Positions 24,589 through 34,005 are shown, counted from the first letter of the stretch. The stretch is DNA of 64,000 nucleotides from JAFGXT01 sp963677165 (GCA_963677165.2 CAXXSX010000002.1:186001-250000); one strand, 5' to 3'. Numbers and translations: made by a program. The notes: generated from the sequence alone by a model not told the origin.

Positions 24589-25815
24589 TCAGCCTTTGAC
24601 TACTCCCAGGGGCCGAAGTTTAACTATTGGTGTGATCAAGTCGAGTTCGGAATCAATCACATCTTCGATGTCTTTGTATGCCAGTGGAGCTTCGCTCAAG
24701 TCATAGAGGCCTTTGTCGCGACCTTTTTTCCACTTGCTGTGCATCTTGTTCCAGCGGTCAAACGCAATTCCTTCCATGGCTTTATCGCAATCATCCATCG
24801 AAAGCGTTCTGGATGCCTGCATACGCCCCATTCTACGTCCTGCTCCATGTGAACACGACATAAAAGATTCGGTCGCACCAAGTCCTTGTACAATGTATGA
24901 TGCAGTCCCCATGCTTCCCGGAATGATTCCAATCTCTCCGTTTTTCGCGGAAGTCGCGCCTTTGCGATGAACCCACACGTTTTTACTGAAATGATTTTCC
25001 CGCGCCGCATAATTATGATGGATATTTATTTCCTGAATAAACTCGATATCACCTTTCCAAAAATCAGCAACAGCCTTTTTAAAGTGACTCATCATACGAT
25101 GACGGTTCTCCAGCGCATAGTCGAGAGCAAAGGTCATATCTCTAATATAGTCCTGCCCAAGTTTGCTATCCGCAGGTAGAAACGCGAGATCTTTTGACGG
25201 CAAGTCAGAGTCCCGCTCGGTATTCAATTTCAATGCCTTCTTATGATAAAAATCGGCTATCCGGTATCCAAGATTACGCGAGCCCGAATGAATCATCAAC
25301 CATACGGTTCCATTTTCAGAAGTCTGGAGCTCAATAAAATGATTTCCTCCACCGAGCGTACCAAGATTCTTTCGATCCAGCGCATCCGGCCACCGACACA
25401 CGGCACTTTTAGGTAACACGTCTATATACTTCTCAAATCCATCCCATTTCTGCTGGGTTGTATGAGAGTGTCCTTCCCCCACCGGCACCATTTTTTTTAC
25501 AGCATCAAGCACAGCGCGACGATCACTCATCTCTTTGAAACGCTCTGCCGGACAGTTCGTCTCGACCGCAACCATTCCGCAGCCGATATCAACACCAACC
25601 GCGTTTGGGATTACTGCGTTTTCACAGGCGATAACTCCGCCAATCGGCATTCCGTAACCCACGTGACAGTCCGGCATAAGCGCAATATGTTTGAATGTTG
25701 CCGGATGCTTTGCCAGATTCTCCGCCTGCGCCAAAGCCTGAGGTTCAAGTTCCTCACACCACGACTTGATTGGAATATGTTTATCGATATGTTTTACCCA
25801 TTTCATTCCAGTCAT
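24589..25815 (-). CDS. rtcB: RNA-splicing ligase RtcB
   Basis: 408 aa. HIALMPDCHVGYGMPIGGV, NAVGVDIGCGM and the guanylylated-histidine segment SCSHGAGRRMGRMQA are the RtcB signatures; GGNHFIEL gives further metal ligands. It joins 2',3'-cyclic phosphate or 3'-phosphate RNA ends to 5'-OH ends using GTP and Mn. The ATG at 25815 is very close to its GGGGG (2 bp); the ATG at 25806 is 11 bp away, so the true start may be three residues later. No archease or RtcA gene is next to it. Confidence 0.95.
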   Translation of the reverse strand: MTGMKWVKHIDKHIPIKSWCEELEPQALAQAENLAKHPATFKHIALMPDCHVGYGMPIGGVIACENAVIPNAVGVDIGCGMVAVETNCPAERFKEMSDRRAVLDAVKKMVPVGEGHSHTTQQKWDGFEKYIDVLPKSAVCRWPDALDRKNLGTLGGGNHFIELQTSENGTVWLMIHSGSRNLGYRIADFYHKKALKLNTERDSDLPSKDLAFLPADSKLGQDYIRDMTFALDYALENRHRMMSHFKKAVADFWKGDIEFIQEINIHHNYAARENHFSKNVWVHRKGATSAKNGEIGIIPGSMGTASYIVQGLGATESFMSCSHGAGRRMGRMQASRTLSMDDCDKAMEGIAFDRWNKMHSKWKKGRDKGLYDLSEAPLAYKDIEDVIDSELDLITPIVKLRPLGVVKG

Positions 25816-25864
25816 ATCCCCCTATTGGTTACAGGTCCAACATACTTCCGAAAAAGATAATATT

Positions 25865-26863
25865 CTAATCGAATTCGGAGCGGGCCTTGCGGTTCATCAG
25901 CTCGCTGACCGCCAATTTCGGATTCTTATCGTGATACAGTACTTCGTAAATTTGAGTAATAATCGGAGTTTCCACATGCTCTCTAAGGGCAAGTTCATGA
26001 GCGCTTTCGGAAGTCTTTACGCCTTCCGCCACAACCATCCCCATTTCTTCAAGGATATCCTTGATCGCTTTGCCGCGTCCAAGTTCTTCGCCCACATGAC
26101 GGTTACGACTGTGCCCGCTGGCGCAGGTTACGATCAGGTCACCAATTCCACTCAGGCCGGAAAAAGTAACAGGGTTACCGCCAAGAGCGGTCCCAAGACG
26201 TCCCATTTCCGCAATTCCACGGGTCATCATCGCGGCTTTGGAGTTGTCACCGAGCTTCATACCGTCGATCACACCGGCAGCGATCGCCATCACATTTTTC
26301 AATGCGCCACCAAGCTCCACACTTACTACATCGTCAGTAGTGTAGACCCTGAAGGATTTCGACATAAAAGCATTCTGGATCATCTCAGCCAGTTCAATGT
26401 CTTTGGAAGCGACCACAACAGCGGTCGGGGCCTGATGAACGACTTCTTCCGCATGGCTCGGTCCAGACAAAACGGCATAGCTACATTCTCCAAGGATATC
26501 ACGGCAGAGCTCACTCATCCGCTTTAACGTACCGGTTTCGATACCTTTTGCCACGTTTACCAGCTTATGCTGATCGAGTTTAAAAACCGGCTTGAGCAGT
26601 TCCAGAGTAGAACGCATAAATTGAGAAGGAGAAGCCAGTACCAGCAGTTCAGAGTTGTCTATAGCCGTGGCCATATCCGACTCAAGTTTAAGAGCGTCAT
26701 GCAGCCGATAGCCTTTTAAAAAACGGGTATTTTCCCGCGACTGTTTCATTTCCTCAATATAATCGGCAAATGGCCCCCACAAGGTCACATCATGATTATT
26801 TCTGCACAAATGTTGTGCTATAGCTGTTCCCCAGCCGCCATCACTTAAAACTGTAATTTTCAT
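25865..26863 (-). CDS. gpsA: Glycerol-3-phosphate dehydrogenase [NAD(P)+] GpsA
   Basis: 332 aa. VLSDGGWGTAIAQHL is the dinucleotide-binding loop, here SDGGWG instead of the common GAGSWG, and ELGGALKNVMAIAAGVIDG holds the catalytic lysine. GLSGIGDLIVTC and SRNRHVG complete the family pattern. It reduces dihydroxyacetone phosphate to sn-glycerol-3-phosphate for phospholipids. The start shares bases with the plsY stop (TAATG), and plsY uses the product, so this is a phospholipid operon. Confidence 0.95.
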   Translation of the reverse strand: MKITVLSDGGWGTAIAQHLCRNNHDVTLWGPFADYIEEMKQSRENTRFLKGYRLHDALKLESDMATAIDNSELLVLASPSQFMRSTLELLKPVFKLDQHKLVNVAKGIETGTLKRMSELCRDILGECSYAVLSGPSHAEEVVHQAPTAVVVASKDIELAEMIQNAFMSKSFRVYTTDDVVSVELGGALKNVMAIAAGVIDGMKLGDNSKAAMMTRGIAEMGRLGTALGGNPVTFSGLSGIGDLIVTCASGHSRNRHVGEELGRGKAIKDILEEMGMVVAEGVKTSESAHELALREHVETPIITQIYEVLYHDKNPKLAVSELMNRKARSEFD

Positions 26864-27525
26864 TATACCGCCTCTGGTTTCTTTGCTGATTTTTTCTTTT
26901 TGTCAAAACGGTTTTCAGTGCCATTCAATAATCTGGAAATATTACTGCGGTGTCGGAAGATCGCCAAAGCCGCAAGGAAAATAAGCAGTCCAAGCACCGT
27001 ACCCGGCTGTGGCTGAACTCCGGTAACTGAAAAAATAACCGCCGCAATCGGCAGTATCACAGCAGCACAAATACTCGCCAGTGAAACATAACGGGAAGTA
27101 AAGAAAACCGCGGCCCAGACCACTCCCGCGATCAATACGGAATAAGGAGTCAGCGCCATAAGCAGTCCAGCCGTAGTCGAAATTCCTTTCCCGCCTTTAA
27201 AGCCAATATAGATACTCCACATATGTCCAGCTACACATGCCAGCGCTGTGGAGGCAATTACAATTTGGTACGGATCACTGACCGAACCGGTCATCGTAAG
27301 TTTTTTGGCAATCAGTACTGGTAGCAGGCCTTTGAGAAAGTCCATCAGGAAGCACAACCGTCCCCAGCCTTTTCCGACTGTCCGGGTTACGTTGGTTGCC
27401 CCGATATTACCGCTGCCCTGCTTGCGAATATCGATTCCATTGATCCGTCCAATCAACAATCCCCAGGGGATCGACGCAAATAAATACGCTCCAGCCACAA
27501 TCGCGACCGCTATTAGTATCTCCAT
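26863..27525 (-). CDS. plsY: Glycerol-3-phosphate acyltransferase PlsY
   Basis: 220 aa with about five membrane helices. The three conserved loops are visible: FASIPWGLLIGR, GSGNIGATNVTRTVGKGWG and HMWSIYIGFKGGKGIST. It acylates glycerol-3-phosphate from acyl-phosphate at the inner membrane. The final 20 residues are lysine-rich. First gene of the gpsA operon. Confidence 0.95.
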   Translation of the reverse strand: MEILIAVAIVAGAYLFASIPWGLLIGRINGIDIRKQGSGNIGATNVTRTVGKGWGRLCFLMDFLKGLLPVLIAKKLTMTGSVSDPYQIVIASTALACVAGHMWSIYIGFKGGKGISTTAGLLMALTPYSVLIAGVVWAAVFFTSRYVSLASICAAVILPIAAVIFSVTGVQPQPGTVLGLLIFLAALAIFRHRSNISRLLNGTENRFDKKKKSAKKPEAV

Positions 27526-27555
27526 AAAAATCCCTTCCGAATTTAAATATTATTT

Positions 27556-27635
27556 TTTCAGCTTTGCTGACCAACGTCCTGCCGTTGGATCGCGTCCGGC
27601 AAGGAGCCGGCGTCAAATAATGCCGTAAAAAACTT
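27556..27635 (+). repeat. Palindromic interspersed repeat, copy 2
   Basis: TCAGCTTTGCTGA hairpin, CCAACG-tcctg-CCGTTGG hairpin, then CCGGC-aagga-GCCGG. It matches 21840-21925 over about 45 bases with paired substitutions. It is in the divergent space between plsY and the M24 peptidase. Confidence 0.65.
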
Positions 27636-27734
27636 AAGAAAAAATACAAACTTGACAAGATAAGAATATTGCCGGAAAACCGCAGTTTTTCAAATACAAT
27701 TAATGGTTTTCAGCTATCTTGATTGTTTAGAGTC

Positions 27735-27762
27735 TTGTTTTTGCCCAAGCTACCGATATAAT
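27735..27762 (+). promoter_or_regulatory. Putative sigma-70-type promoter for the M24 peptidase
   Basis: TTGTTT (27735-27740), 16 bp spacer, TATAAT (27757-27762), 42 bp before the ATG at 27804. Confidence 0.4.
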
Positions 27763-27803
27763 AGAAGTAAACTTGCTTCACTTTCTAATTCAAAGGATAC
27801 GAT

Positions 27804-28928
27804 ATGAAAAACGGACGACTTATTGTTGCCGCCAGCGAAATCGACGCCGACATGCTCTATGCCTCAGGATTCAGCGCCCCGGACCCGTTTGTATGGTTCG
27901 ACTGCACCAACAAAAAACAAGGAATCATCCTTTCAACCCTTGAATACGGACGCGCTTTGGGAAGCGCTAAAAAAGGCGTTGAAATATTAAATATCGACGA
28001 CTTTTTTCCAGATGAACAAACCGACAAGTCAACCGAAAAACTACTGATCGCACTGGCACAAAAGCTCGATATCGGTAAGTTTGAAGTACCGCGTAATTTC
28101 CCGCTATTCTTTGCGGACGCACTGCGTGAAGAAGGAATTCAGGTGGTTGCAGGCGAAAGTATGTTTTTTAAGGAACGCGGCTGCAAAACCAAACAGGAAA
28201 TCGAATATATCACAGAAGGACTGCGGGCAGCTGAACAGGCCGAACTGCGCGTGGCAGATATTATTTCAGAAGCGTCCATCGCGACCGACAGCACCCTGGA
28301 CTGGAACGGCGAAACCCTTACCTCCGAAAGACTGCGGTATGAAATCGAAATCAAACTGCTGGAATTCGGCGGAAAATCCGATATGACGATAGCCTCCAGC
28401 GGGAAACAATCGGCCGAACCACATAACATCGGCACAGGCCCAATCTATGCCGGTGAACCGATCACAGTGGATATTTTCCCCCGAATCAGCCATACCGGTT
28501 ACTGGGGCGATATCACCCGCACATTTGTGAAAGGCAAAGCCCCGGATGTGGTCAAACGCGCCTATGAGGCCGTCAAAGCCGCCAATGAAGAATCTAAAAA
28601 AATGATCGCCGCCGGTATAAAGGCATGCGATGTACATTTCCGCGCCCGTGACGTCATGCTGTCATATGGTTTTGAAAACGGACGCAGCGACAAAGGCAAT
28701 TATGGTTTTATCCACAGTTTGGGCCACGGCGTCGGCCTTGACATCCACGAATGGCCCCGCATGAACGCAGTCAACGACGTACCGCTCAAAGCCGGGGAAG
28801 TAGTTACCGTTGAGCCCGGCTTATATTATCCGGAATGGGGCGGCATAAGAATCGAAGATATGGTGGTAGTCGAAGAAGGCGGCTGCCGTTGCCTGAACTC
28901 AATCGACACTTATCTTGAAATCCCCTAG
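27804..28928 (+). CDS. M24 family Xaa-Pro aminopeptidase-like protein
   Basis: 374 aa. An N-terminal creatinase-like domain (1-130) is followed by the pita-bread catalytic fold. Metal ligands are visible: ITVDIFPRISHTGYWGDITRTF (two Asp), HSLGHGVGLDIHE (His), VTVEPGLYY (Glu) and GIRIEDMVVVEE (Glu). It should remove residues before proline or a related dipeptide bond in the cytoplasm. An AAAGGAT site precedes the ATG. Exact substrate unknown. Confidence 0.9.
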   Translation: MKNGRLIVAASEIDADMLYASGFSAPDPFVWFDCTNKKQGIILSTLEYGRALGSAKKGVEILNIDDFFPDEQTDKSTEKLLIALAQKLDIGKFEVPRNFPLFFADALREEGIQVVAGESMFFKERGCKTKQEIEYITEGLRAAEQAELRVADIISEASIATDSTLDWNGETLTSERLRYEIEIKLLEFGGKSDMTIASSGKQSAEPHNIGTGPIYAGEPITVDIFPRISHTGYWGDITRTFVKGKAPDVVKRAYEAVKAANEESKKMIAAGIKACDVHFRARDVMLSYGFENGRSDKGNYGFIHSLGHGVGLDIHEWPRMNAVNDVPLKAGEVVTVEPGLYYPEWGGIRIEDMVVVEEGGCRCLNSIDTYLEIP

Positions 28929-28947
28929 CGGCAAGGTGCCACTGCCG
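28927..28947 (+). repeat. Short REP-like unit shared with 18473-18493
   Basis: AGCGGCAAGGTGCCACTGCCG sits over the stop of the M24 gene and matches the reverse complement of 18473-18493 with one difference. Confidence 0.55.
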
Positions 28948-28957
28948 GTAAAACAAA

Positions 28958-29563
28958 ATGAAAGAAATACTGATGACAACTGAAAATAACGAGAAAATTA
29001 TCGCACTGGATATCGGCGGGGTATGTTTGGAACTGCATCACGATTTGACGTTCAAATATTTTGGCATAAAACCGGATGATTTAACACCGGAATTTATCAC
29101 CACATCAGGAATGTATCAATGCGGCCAGATCGATACAGAAAAGTTCGTTCAAAACGTAGGTAAAATGTTAAATAACGGCATGAGCGATAATGAAATTCTT
29201 CATGGTTGGAACCTGATCATCGGTGATGAAATCGACGGCATGCCGGAATTACTGCAGGAACTGACCGATGCCGGATACCGTCTGGTATTTTTCTCGAATA
29301 CCTGTGAATCGCATATTCTTGATATGTATCGTCGACTGCCGTTCACCCGGTTTGTCAGCGGAGCGATCTACAGTTATGAGGTGGGAACGATGAAACCCGA
29401 TAATGCCATATATGGGGCATTTGAACGTACTCACGGAAAGCCCTGCCTGTATATCGATGACTTACAGGAAAATATCGATGCCGGACTTAACTACGGCTGG
29501 AACAGCATACGTTTTACCGGAGTAGACAACCTGCGGGAAGAAATAGAACATATTCTTCCTTAA
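28958..29563 (+). CDS. HAD-superfamily hydrolase, YihX-like
   Basis: 201 aa. ALDIGGVCLEL is motif I; the Asp nucleophile is kept but the second position is Gly, as in YihX-type phosphatases (DLGNV). VFFSNTCESH is motif II, VGTMKPDNAIY motif III and LYIDDLQENIDAGLNYGW motif IV. The likely substrate is a sugar phosphate such as glucose-1-phosphate, by analogy. A Met six codons in is an alternative start; neither has a strong ribosome site. It lies 29 bp after the M24 gene. Confidence 0.8.
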   Translation: MKEILMTTENNEKIIALDIGGVCLELHHDLTFKYFGIKPDDLTPEFITTSGMYQCGQIDTEKFVQNVGKMLNNGMSDNEILHGWNLIIGDEIDGMPELLQELTDAGYRLVFFSNTCESHILDMYRRLPFTRFVSGAIYSYEVGTMKPDNAIYGAFERTHGKPCLYIDDLQENIDAGLNYGWNSIRFTGVDNLREEIEHILP

Positions 29564-29581
29564 AATGGCAACCTGCAATAA

Positions 29582-29612
29582 AAAAACAAAGAGTCCGGCA
29601 TGTTCCGGACTC
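29582..29612 (-). terminator. Terminator of the lacI-DUF4838-pseudopilin operon
   Basis: GAGTCCGG-catgtt-CCGGACTC; on the reverse strand it is followed by TTTGTTTTTTT. It lies between convergent genes and may also stop the HAD transcript. Confidence 0.8.
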
Positions 29613-29638
29613 TCACTATATTCCCGTCTTGTCACCAC

Positions 29639-30370
29639 CTATTGAAAGGCTTGATTTGACAATAGAAAACCTTCATTGTAATCTGTGGGATCAATACGAT
29701 CTATCCGAGTACTCTCTGCATGACCGTCCAATAGTAACAGTGAACTGTTGCTCTGATGGCACATGGAAATGACTTTATAAAAACTGCTTGAGCCTTGTGC
29801 TACTTCAAAATCCATCTGCAGGGTAATACCGCGAGAAACTGGCTTCCCATCGGTAACAACAGCAACCTTGGATGGTACCCTGCAACGATTGATTTTTTTC
29901 CAACCATAATAATAGCTACCGTAACCGATGAGGGCCAAATTGCCGAGACGGGTATTGCGTAAATAGTTGCTGATCGGACTTGTCGTACCACTTGCTGTTG
30001 ACAGAGTCTTGATCTCTCTCTCATTTCCCGGACAGAACAATACTTTTGAAGTAGCAGGACCACCGCCATCCCAGTTTTTACCGTTGAGATAAGGATGTAT
30101 TTCAGTAATCCAAACCCGGGCCACGCCTGATGTACTGTCTGATCCGGAATAATTGGGATTGGTTGGGGCAATATAATCATCGCTGTCTACGGTATAAGAC
30201 AGTTCGGCAGTTCCCCACTGTTTCAGATTATTAACGCAGGCTATACTCTTGGCACGGTCACGTGCCTTGTTTAGCGCAGGCAGCAGCAGCGCAGCAAGAA
30301 TAGCAATGATCGCGATAACAACCAGGAGTTCTATAAGCGTGAATTTTTGTAACATAGGTTTTGTTTTCAT
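29639..30370 (-). CDS. Pseudopilin-like protein with prepilin cleavage site
   Basis: 243 aa. Starts MKTKPMLQKFTLIELLVV; the helix FTLIELLVVIAIIAILA and then LLLPALNKARDRAKSIACVNNLKQWG is the standard prepilin start of this lineage. The C-terminal CHQSNSSLLLLDGHAESTRID contains the 'DGH' box. It should be inserted in the inner membrane and processed by a prepilin peptidase. It begins 4 bp after the DUF4838 gene, so it may help expose or act with that protein. Function otherwise unknown. Confidence 0.85.
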   Translation of the reverse strand: MKTKPMLQKFTLIELLVVIAIIAILAALLLPALNKARDRAKSIACVNNLKQWGTAELSYTVDSDDYIAPTNPNYSGSDSTSGVARVWITEIHPYLNGKNWDGGGPATSKVLFCPGNEREIKTLSTASGTTSPISNYLRNTRLGNLALIGYGSYYYGWKKINRCRVPSKVAVVTDGKPVSRGITLQMDFEVAQGSSSFYKVISMCHQSNSSLLLLDGHAESTRIDRIDPTDYNEGFLLSNQAFQ

Positions 30371-30374
30371 AATG

Positions 30375-32720
30375 TCATTTCCTTTTGTTTACTGTATTCT
30401 TAATTAGTTCAAGACGATCGAAAAACATGGCTTTTACCTTCGAATTGTTACAAGGAGCAAAGAAGAATCTGTCGCCATCCTTGAGCTCGATATTTCCGAG
30501 ATCATACCAGGCGTATTTCCCATTCGCTACTGCCGGAAAAAATTTATTCATCCGTAACCGTTGTATGCCGGAATTATAAACCCCCGCCTGCAGTACGTTT
30601 CCACCGGTACCCGACATATCAAAGCGCATACGGACACGCGCCAGGCATGGTTTGCCGATATACCGTCCTTCCGGAGTCCATTGCACAGACCACTGAGTAT
30701 TGGCAGGAGGTTGCTTGGCGGCATATCCATTCCCGGCGTTGGAATCGGGTACAATTTTGGCGCCAACCCAGAGAGTCGTGACAAATTCTTCAGCGGCAAC
30801 CATTACATTGGGGTCTAAGACCGCTTTGCGTCCAAAGATCGTGGAACGCAATTCCCATAAACGTTTATCCAGCTTAGCACTTTTGCCTTGTTCTCCCGCG
30901 CGCTTGACATTATTCTGCTTGGCAATTGCGGCAAATTTTGTCAACAACTGTTCATAACGGGGATATTCAGAAACAGGAACATTCTTACGCGAGTTTCCAG
31001 CGGCCAGGAGCCGGAGCTGGATTACCGGGAGTTCCGCCAATTTTACCCGGTTAAGAATTACCGGATCCTTAGTAGCGGCTTTTTCCGCGGCGGCAAAGAT
31101 TTTTTCCGCCCGGGTTATGAATGATTCGCTAAAAGTCATATCATCACCACGATTGGGCGAAGCGTGCCATTTCCGCCAGGTTGAGTCGAGCAGATCATAA
31201 TAAGCCTGAATCTCAGGCGCAGCCGAACCGTAATAGCCTTTGACAAAATCCCGCTGCAGTTTTTTCCAGTCGAGTACCGGATTCCAGAGCAGTTTGGTCC
31301 AAACCCAACTCTTCATTTCGGCATCGGCTCCCCCCGGACACTGATAAGCTCCCTGGAGCATAACACCCCGTACTCCATTTTTAAGATAGATTCGGATGTC
31401 TTTGGCTACAATCTCCATATTGGCCCGTGGTTTGAAGTAGTCACGGAAGTCGACGACGTAATCCCAAATGTATGTTTGATAGCCGAGTCGGTGCCATTCC
31501 TTCAGTGCACTGTAAAAATCCTTTGTCTCATCCACACTCAAATGAGGCCACCTGAAAGCATGCTTATCGGTACAGAGCTGAATACGCAACGCTGGATCGG
31601 GTTTGACCTTGTGAGGCGGCAGATAGGTATCCATATATGCCAGAGTACCGATCGTAACCTTGGGATAACGGGCACGGACCTTGGCAGCCACGGCATTCAC
31701 CAGCCGCATCATCTGATCGGAACGGGTATAACCGGCCCGAAGTTCAGCCTGACAGGCAAGGCACTCGCACCAGTTGGTGGAATCGTTTTCCGAAATGCTC
31801 AGAAAATTAGCCTGAGGATTTTTCTCCAGCGCTTTCAGAGCATTGGCCGTAATAATTTCCGTGGTTTTAGGATTACTGAGGCATGGCTGAGGTCCTTTAC
31901 CGTTTGTCATCGTAACACGTTTGCCGTTACGCATGGGAAAACATTCCGGATGCGTCTTAAAATATGGCTTGTTTGGCAACAGGTTGGACAACGTATGAAC
32001 GTTCCAGTAACAATTATACGGCGGGATGACGGAACCACCCCATTCCATTGGTAGCTTAAACCATTTCGGATTGCTGCGGTTGTGCAGAGCCCAATCCTGA
32101 TTAACGGCAGTGAAGTAATAAACTTCACGATTTTCAAATGGCGGGATATAACTTCGGGGCGAAATGTCAGCCTTTAATTCCGGCCGATGAGGAATTATGG
32201 TACATTGTGGAGTATACCAGCGACACCCTAAATCATCTTCAAGAAAACTCATTACCGCATAAAGCGGTCCCCGCTGACTACCTCCATAGAGAAACAACGA
32301 ACCATTTTTTACGGCAATACCGTAGCCTTCTTTGCCAAGATCTTTACGGTTTTCGCTGCCGCATTCTTGAAGAAATCGTGCCGTACGCCCCACACTGATG
32401 ACTGCTCCGGGAGCCTCACTGGCTATAGTAAAATTCATCCCAGTCATTTTATCCAGCCATAACTTCAATTCACTAGCGCTTTTGCGTTCCTGTGGCGTAG
32501 GTTGTGCCGGCACTGAAATAACCATATTGGCTTTGCCATCTGCAGCAATAGTCAATTCTTCCGCAATTGCCTGCCCTGCAAACGCAAAGAGAAACAATAC
32601 GAAAACCAGATTAAACGCAGTTCCGACCACTTTACAATAATACAATTTTAAGTAGTGTTTTAAGGCAATAAAATTCCAACAGATATTAAGATTGCCTGTT
32701 TTTCGTGGTGAGTTCGTCAT
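30375..32720 (-). CDS. Secreted DUF4838 protein, putative glycoside hydrolase
   Basis: 781 aa. The hydrophobic signal (about residues 34-52, FNLVFVLFLFAFAGQAIA) is preceded by an unusually long polar stretch. Residues about 55-170 resemble the N-terminal domain of alpha-glucuronidases (ERKSASELKLWLDKMTG), followed by DUF4838 (about 230-500) with LSISENDSTNWCECLACQ, the cysteine-bearing motif of the family. The C-terminal 130 residues look like a carbohydrate-binding beta-sandwich. It probably processes an unknown polysaccharide outside the cell. Co-transcribed with lacI and the pseudopilin. Confidence 0.8.
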   Translation of the reverse strand: MTNSPRKTGNLNICWNFIALKHYLKLYYCKVVGTAFNLVFVLFLFAFAGQAIAEELTIAADGKANMVISVPAQPTPQERKSASELKLWLDKMTGMNFTIASEAPGAVISVGRTARFLQECGSENRKDLGKEGYGIAVKNGSLFLYGGSQRGPLYAVMSFLEDDLGCRWYTPQCTIIPHRPELKADISPRSYIPPFENREVYYFTAVNQDWALHNRSNPKWFKLPMEWGGSVIPPYNCYWNVHTLSNLLPNKPYFKTHPECFPMRNGKRVTMTNGKGPQPCLSNPKTTEIITANALKALEKNPQANFLSISENDSTNWCECLACQAELRAGYTRSDQMMRLVNAVAAKVRARYPKVTIGTLAYMDTYLPPHKVKPDPALRIQLCTDKHAFRWPHLSVDETKDFYSALKEWHRLGYQTYIWDYVVDFRDYFKPRANMEIVAKDIRIYLKNGVRGVMLQGAYQCPGGADAEMKSWVWTKLLWNPVLDWKKLQRDFVKGYYGSAAPEIQAYYDLLDSTWRKWHASPNRGDDMTFSESFITRAEKIFAAAEKAATKDPVILNRVKLAELPVIQLRLLAAGNSRKNVPVSEYPRYEQLLTKFAAIAKQNNVKRAGEQGKSAKLDKRLWELRSTIFGRKAVLDPNVMVAAEEFVTTLWVGAKIVPDSNAGNGYAAKQPPANTQWSVQWTPEGRYIGKPCLARVRMRFDMSGTGGNVLQAGVYNSGIQRLRMNKFFPAVANGKYAWYDLGNIELKDGDRFFFAPCNNSKVKAMFFDRLELIKNTVNKRK

Positions 32721-32786
32721 TTGTAATTATCTTCTCCTGAGTTATTTGTGATTTAAAATATTACGCATTCTAATGCAACGTTTTCA

Positions 32787-33830
32787 TTATTTTCCAAGGC
32801 TTAAATCCAGCCATTCCTGATGAATCAGCTTACTTTGCAGTTTAATTCGCTTGGGACTCTCCCAATTTTGATTGTTCAGGCGGTCAAAAATAATGCTTAC
32901 AGCAGATTCAGCTGCGGTTTCCAACTGCTGATCAATAGAAGGTAACGATACCGGCGCAAATTCACTGATCCAAGTCCGATCTCGTCCTACCAGCACCAGA
33001 TCTTCCGGAATTCGTTTTTTGTGTTCAAAAGCCACCTTCATAATACCGTAAGCCAGAAAATCATAGGCTGCGATAATTGCTGTAACATCAGGACATTGAC
33101 CGAAAATCTCACGGCCGGAATTTACTCCGTCCAATGGAGTCACTCCGGTAGATTTCGACAAATAGTGAATATTGCGATTCGGATCAAAAGGTAAACCAAC
33201 CTGTTCAAAACAGACTTTTATCTGGGAAGTAATGCTGCCAAGCATGGCATCTGACATTATACCAAGAGCAAATATTATATTGCGATGTCCAGCAGATTTT
33301 AACAACGTCAGCGTTTGCAGCCAGGCATCACTGCTGTCAATATCCACCGCATCAAATTTTACTTGTCCGAAGTCATCAGGCGGAGGCCCGATCACCACAC
33401 AAGGCAACTTGGCATTCCACATCTGATTAAAAATATCCGCAGTATGGGAAAATGAAGTTAGATAGGTAATCACACCATCACAGCAACGTCCAAGCATCCG
33501 ATCAAGGCTTTTTCGCTCCAGTTGTTGATTTAGATCAAAATCGTATGCCATTATATCATAATTGTACGGCAAAACCTGATGTTTGATTTCATTAATAAGC
33601 TTGGCATAAAATGGGTTCGTAATCTGCGGTACGATCACCGACAACAGATAGGTACAGCCACTTTTTAGACTGGAGCCGACAAACGAAGGACGATATCCCA
33701 TTTGCTTTGCCACCGTCTGGATATAATTGCGGGTTTTCTGGCTGATCTTAGGATGATTATTCAGAGCTCGGCTCACTGTCGGAGCGCTCTTTCCTACCGC
33801 CTCCGCAATGTCTGAAATTGTTATTGGCAT
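32787..33830 (-). CDS. LacI-family transcriptional regulator
   Basis: 347 aa. ITISDIAEAVGKSAPTVSRALNNHPKISQKTRNYI is the LacI helix-turn-helix with hinge; the rest is a periplasmic-binding-protein-like sugar sensor (LLSVIVPQITNPFYAKLINEI). It should repress the operon until a sugar is bound. Two matching operators lie 30-65 bp upstream of its own start (33860-33895), so it is autoregulated and controls the two genes downstream. Confidence 0.93.
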   Translation of the reverse strand: MPITISDIAEAVGKSAPTVSRALNNHPKISQKTRNYIQTVAKQMGYRPSFVGSSLKSGCTYLLSVIVPQITNPFYAKLINEIKHQVLPYNYDIMAYDFDLNQQLERKSLDRMLGRCCDGVITYLTSFSHTADIFNQMWNAKLPCVVIGPPPDDFGQVKFDAVDIDSSDAWLQTLTLLKSAGHRNIIFALGIMSDAMLGSITSQIKVCFEQVGLPFDPNRNIHYLSKSTGVTPLDGVNSGREIFGQCPDVTAIIAAYDFLAYGIMKVAFEHKKRIPEDLVLVGRDRTWISEFAPVSLPSIDQQLETAAESAVSIIFDRLNNQNWESPKRIKLQSKLIHQEWLDLSLGK

Positions 33831-33859
33831 AATAATTTAAAATCCTCATTTTTCGCTAG

Positions 33860-33895
33860 TGCAATCGACTACACTAACTATTGTAATCGATTGCA
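33860..33895. promoter_or_regulatory. Paired LacI-type operators
   Basis: TGCAATCGACTACA (33860-33873) and, on the other strand, TGCAATCGATTACA (33882-33895) differ by one base. Both have the central CG step of LacI/CcpA-family sites. Their centres are 22 bp apart, two helical turns, suiting dimer-of-dimers or cooperative binding. They sit before the lacI gene. Confidence 0.75.
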
Positions 33896-34005
33896 CTGAT
33901 TTTGTCAATAGCAATCCATATTTTTTCAGAAATAATTTAGAAAAGAGGTAAGGCGTCACTTATTCCGGAAGATAAAATGTGACTGTTGTGCTTGGTGTAT
34001 TTGCA

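Noticed and set aside
25766..26527. 253-codon forward frame opposite gpsA
   Set aside because: gpsA has full family motifs; the antisense frame has none.
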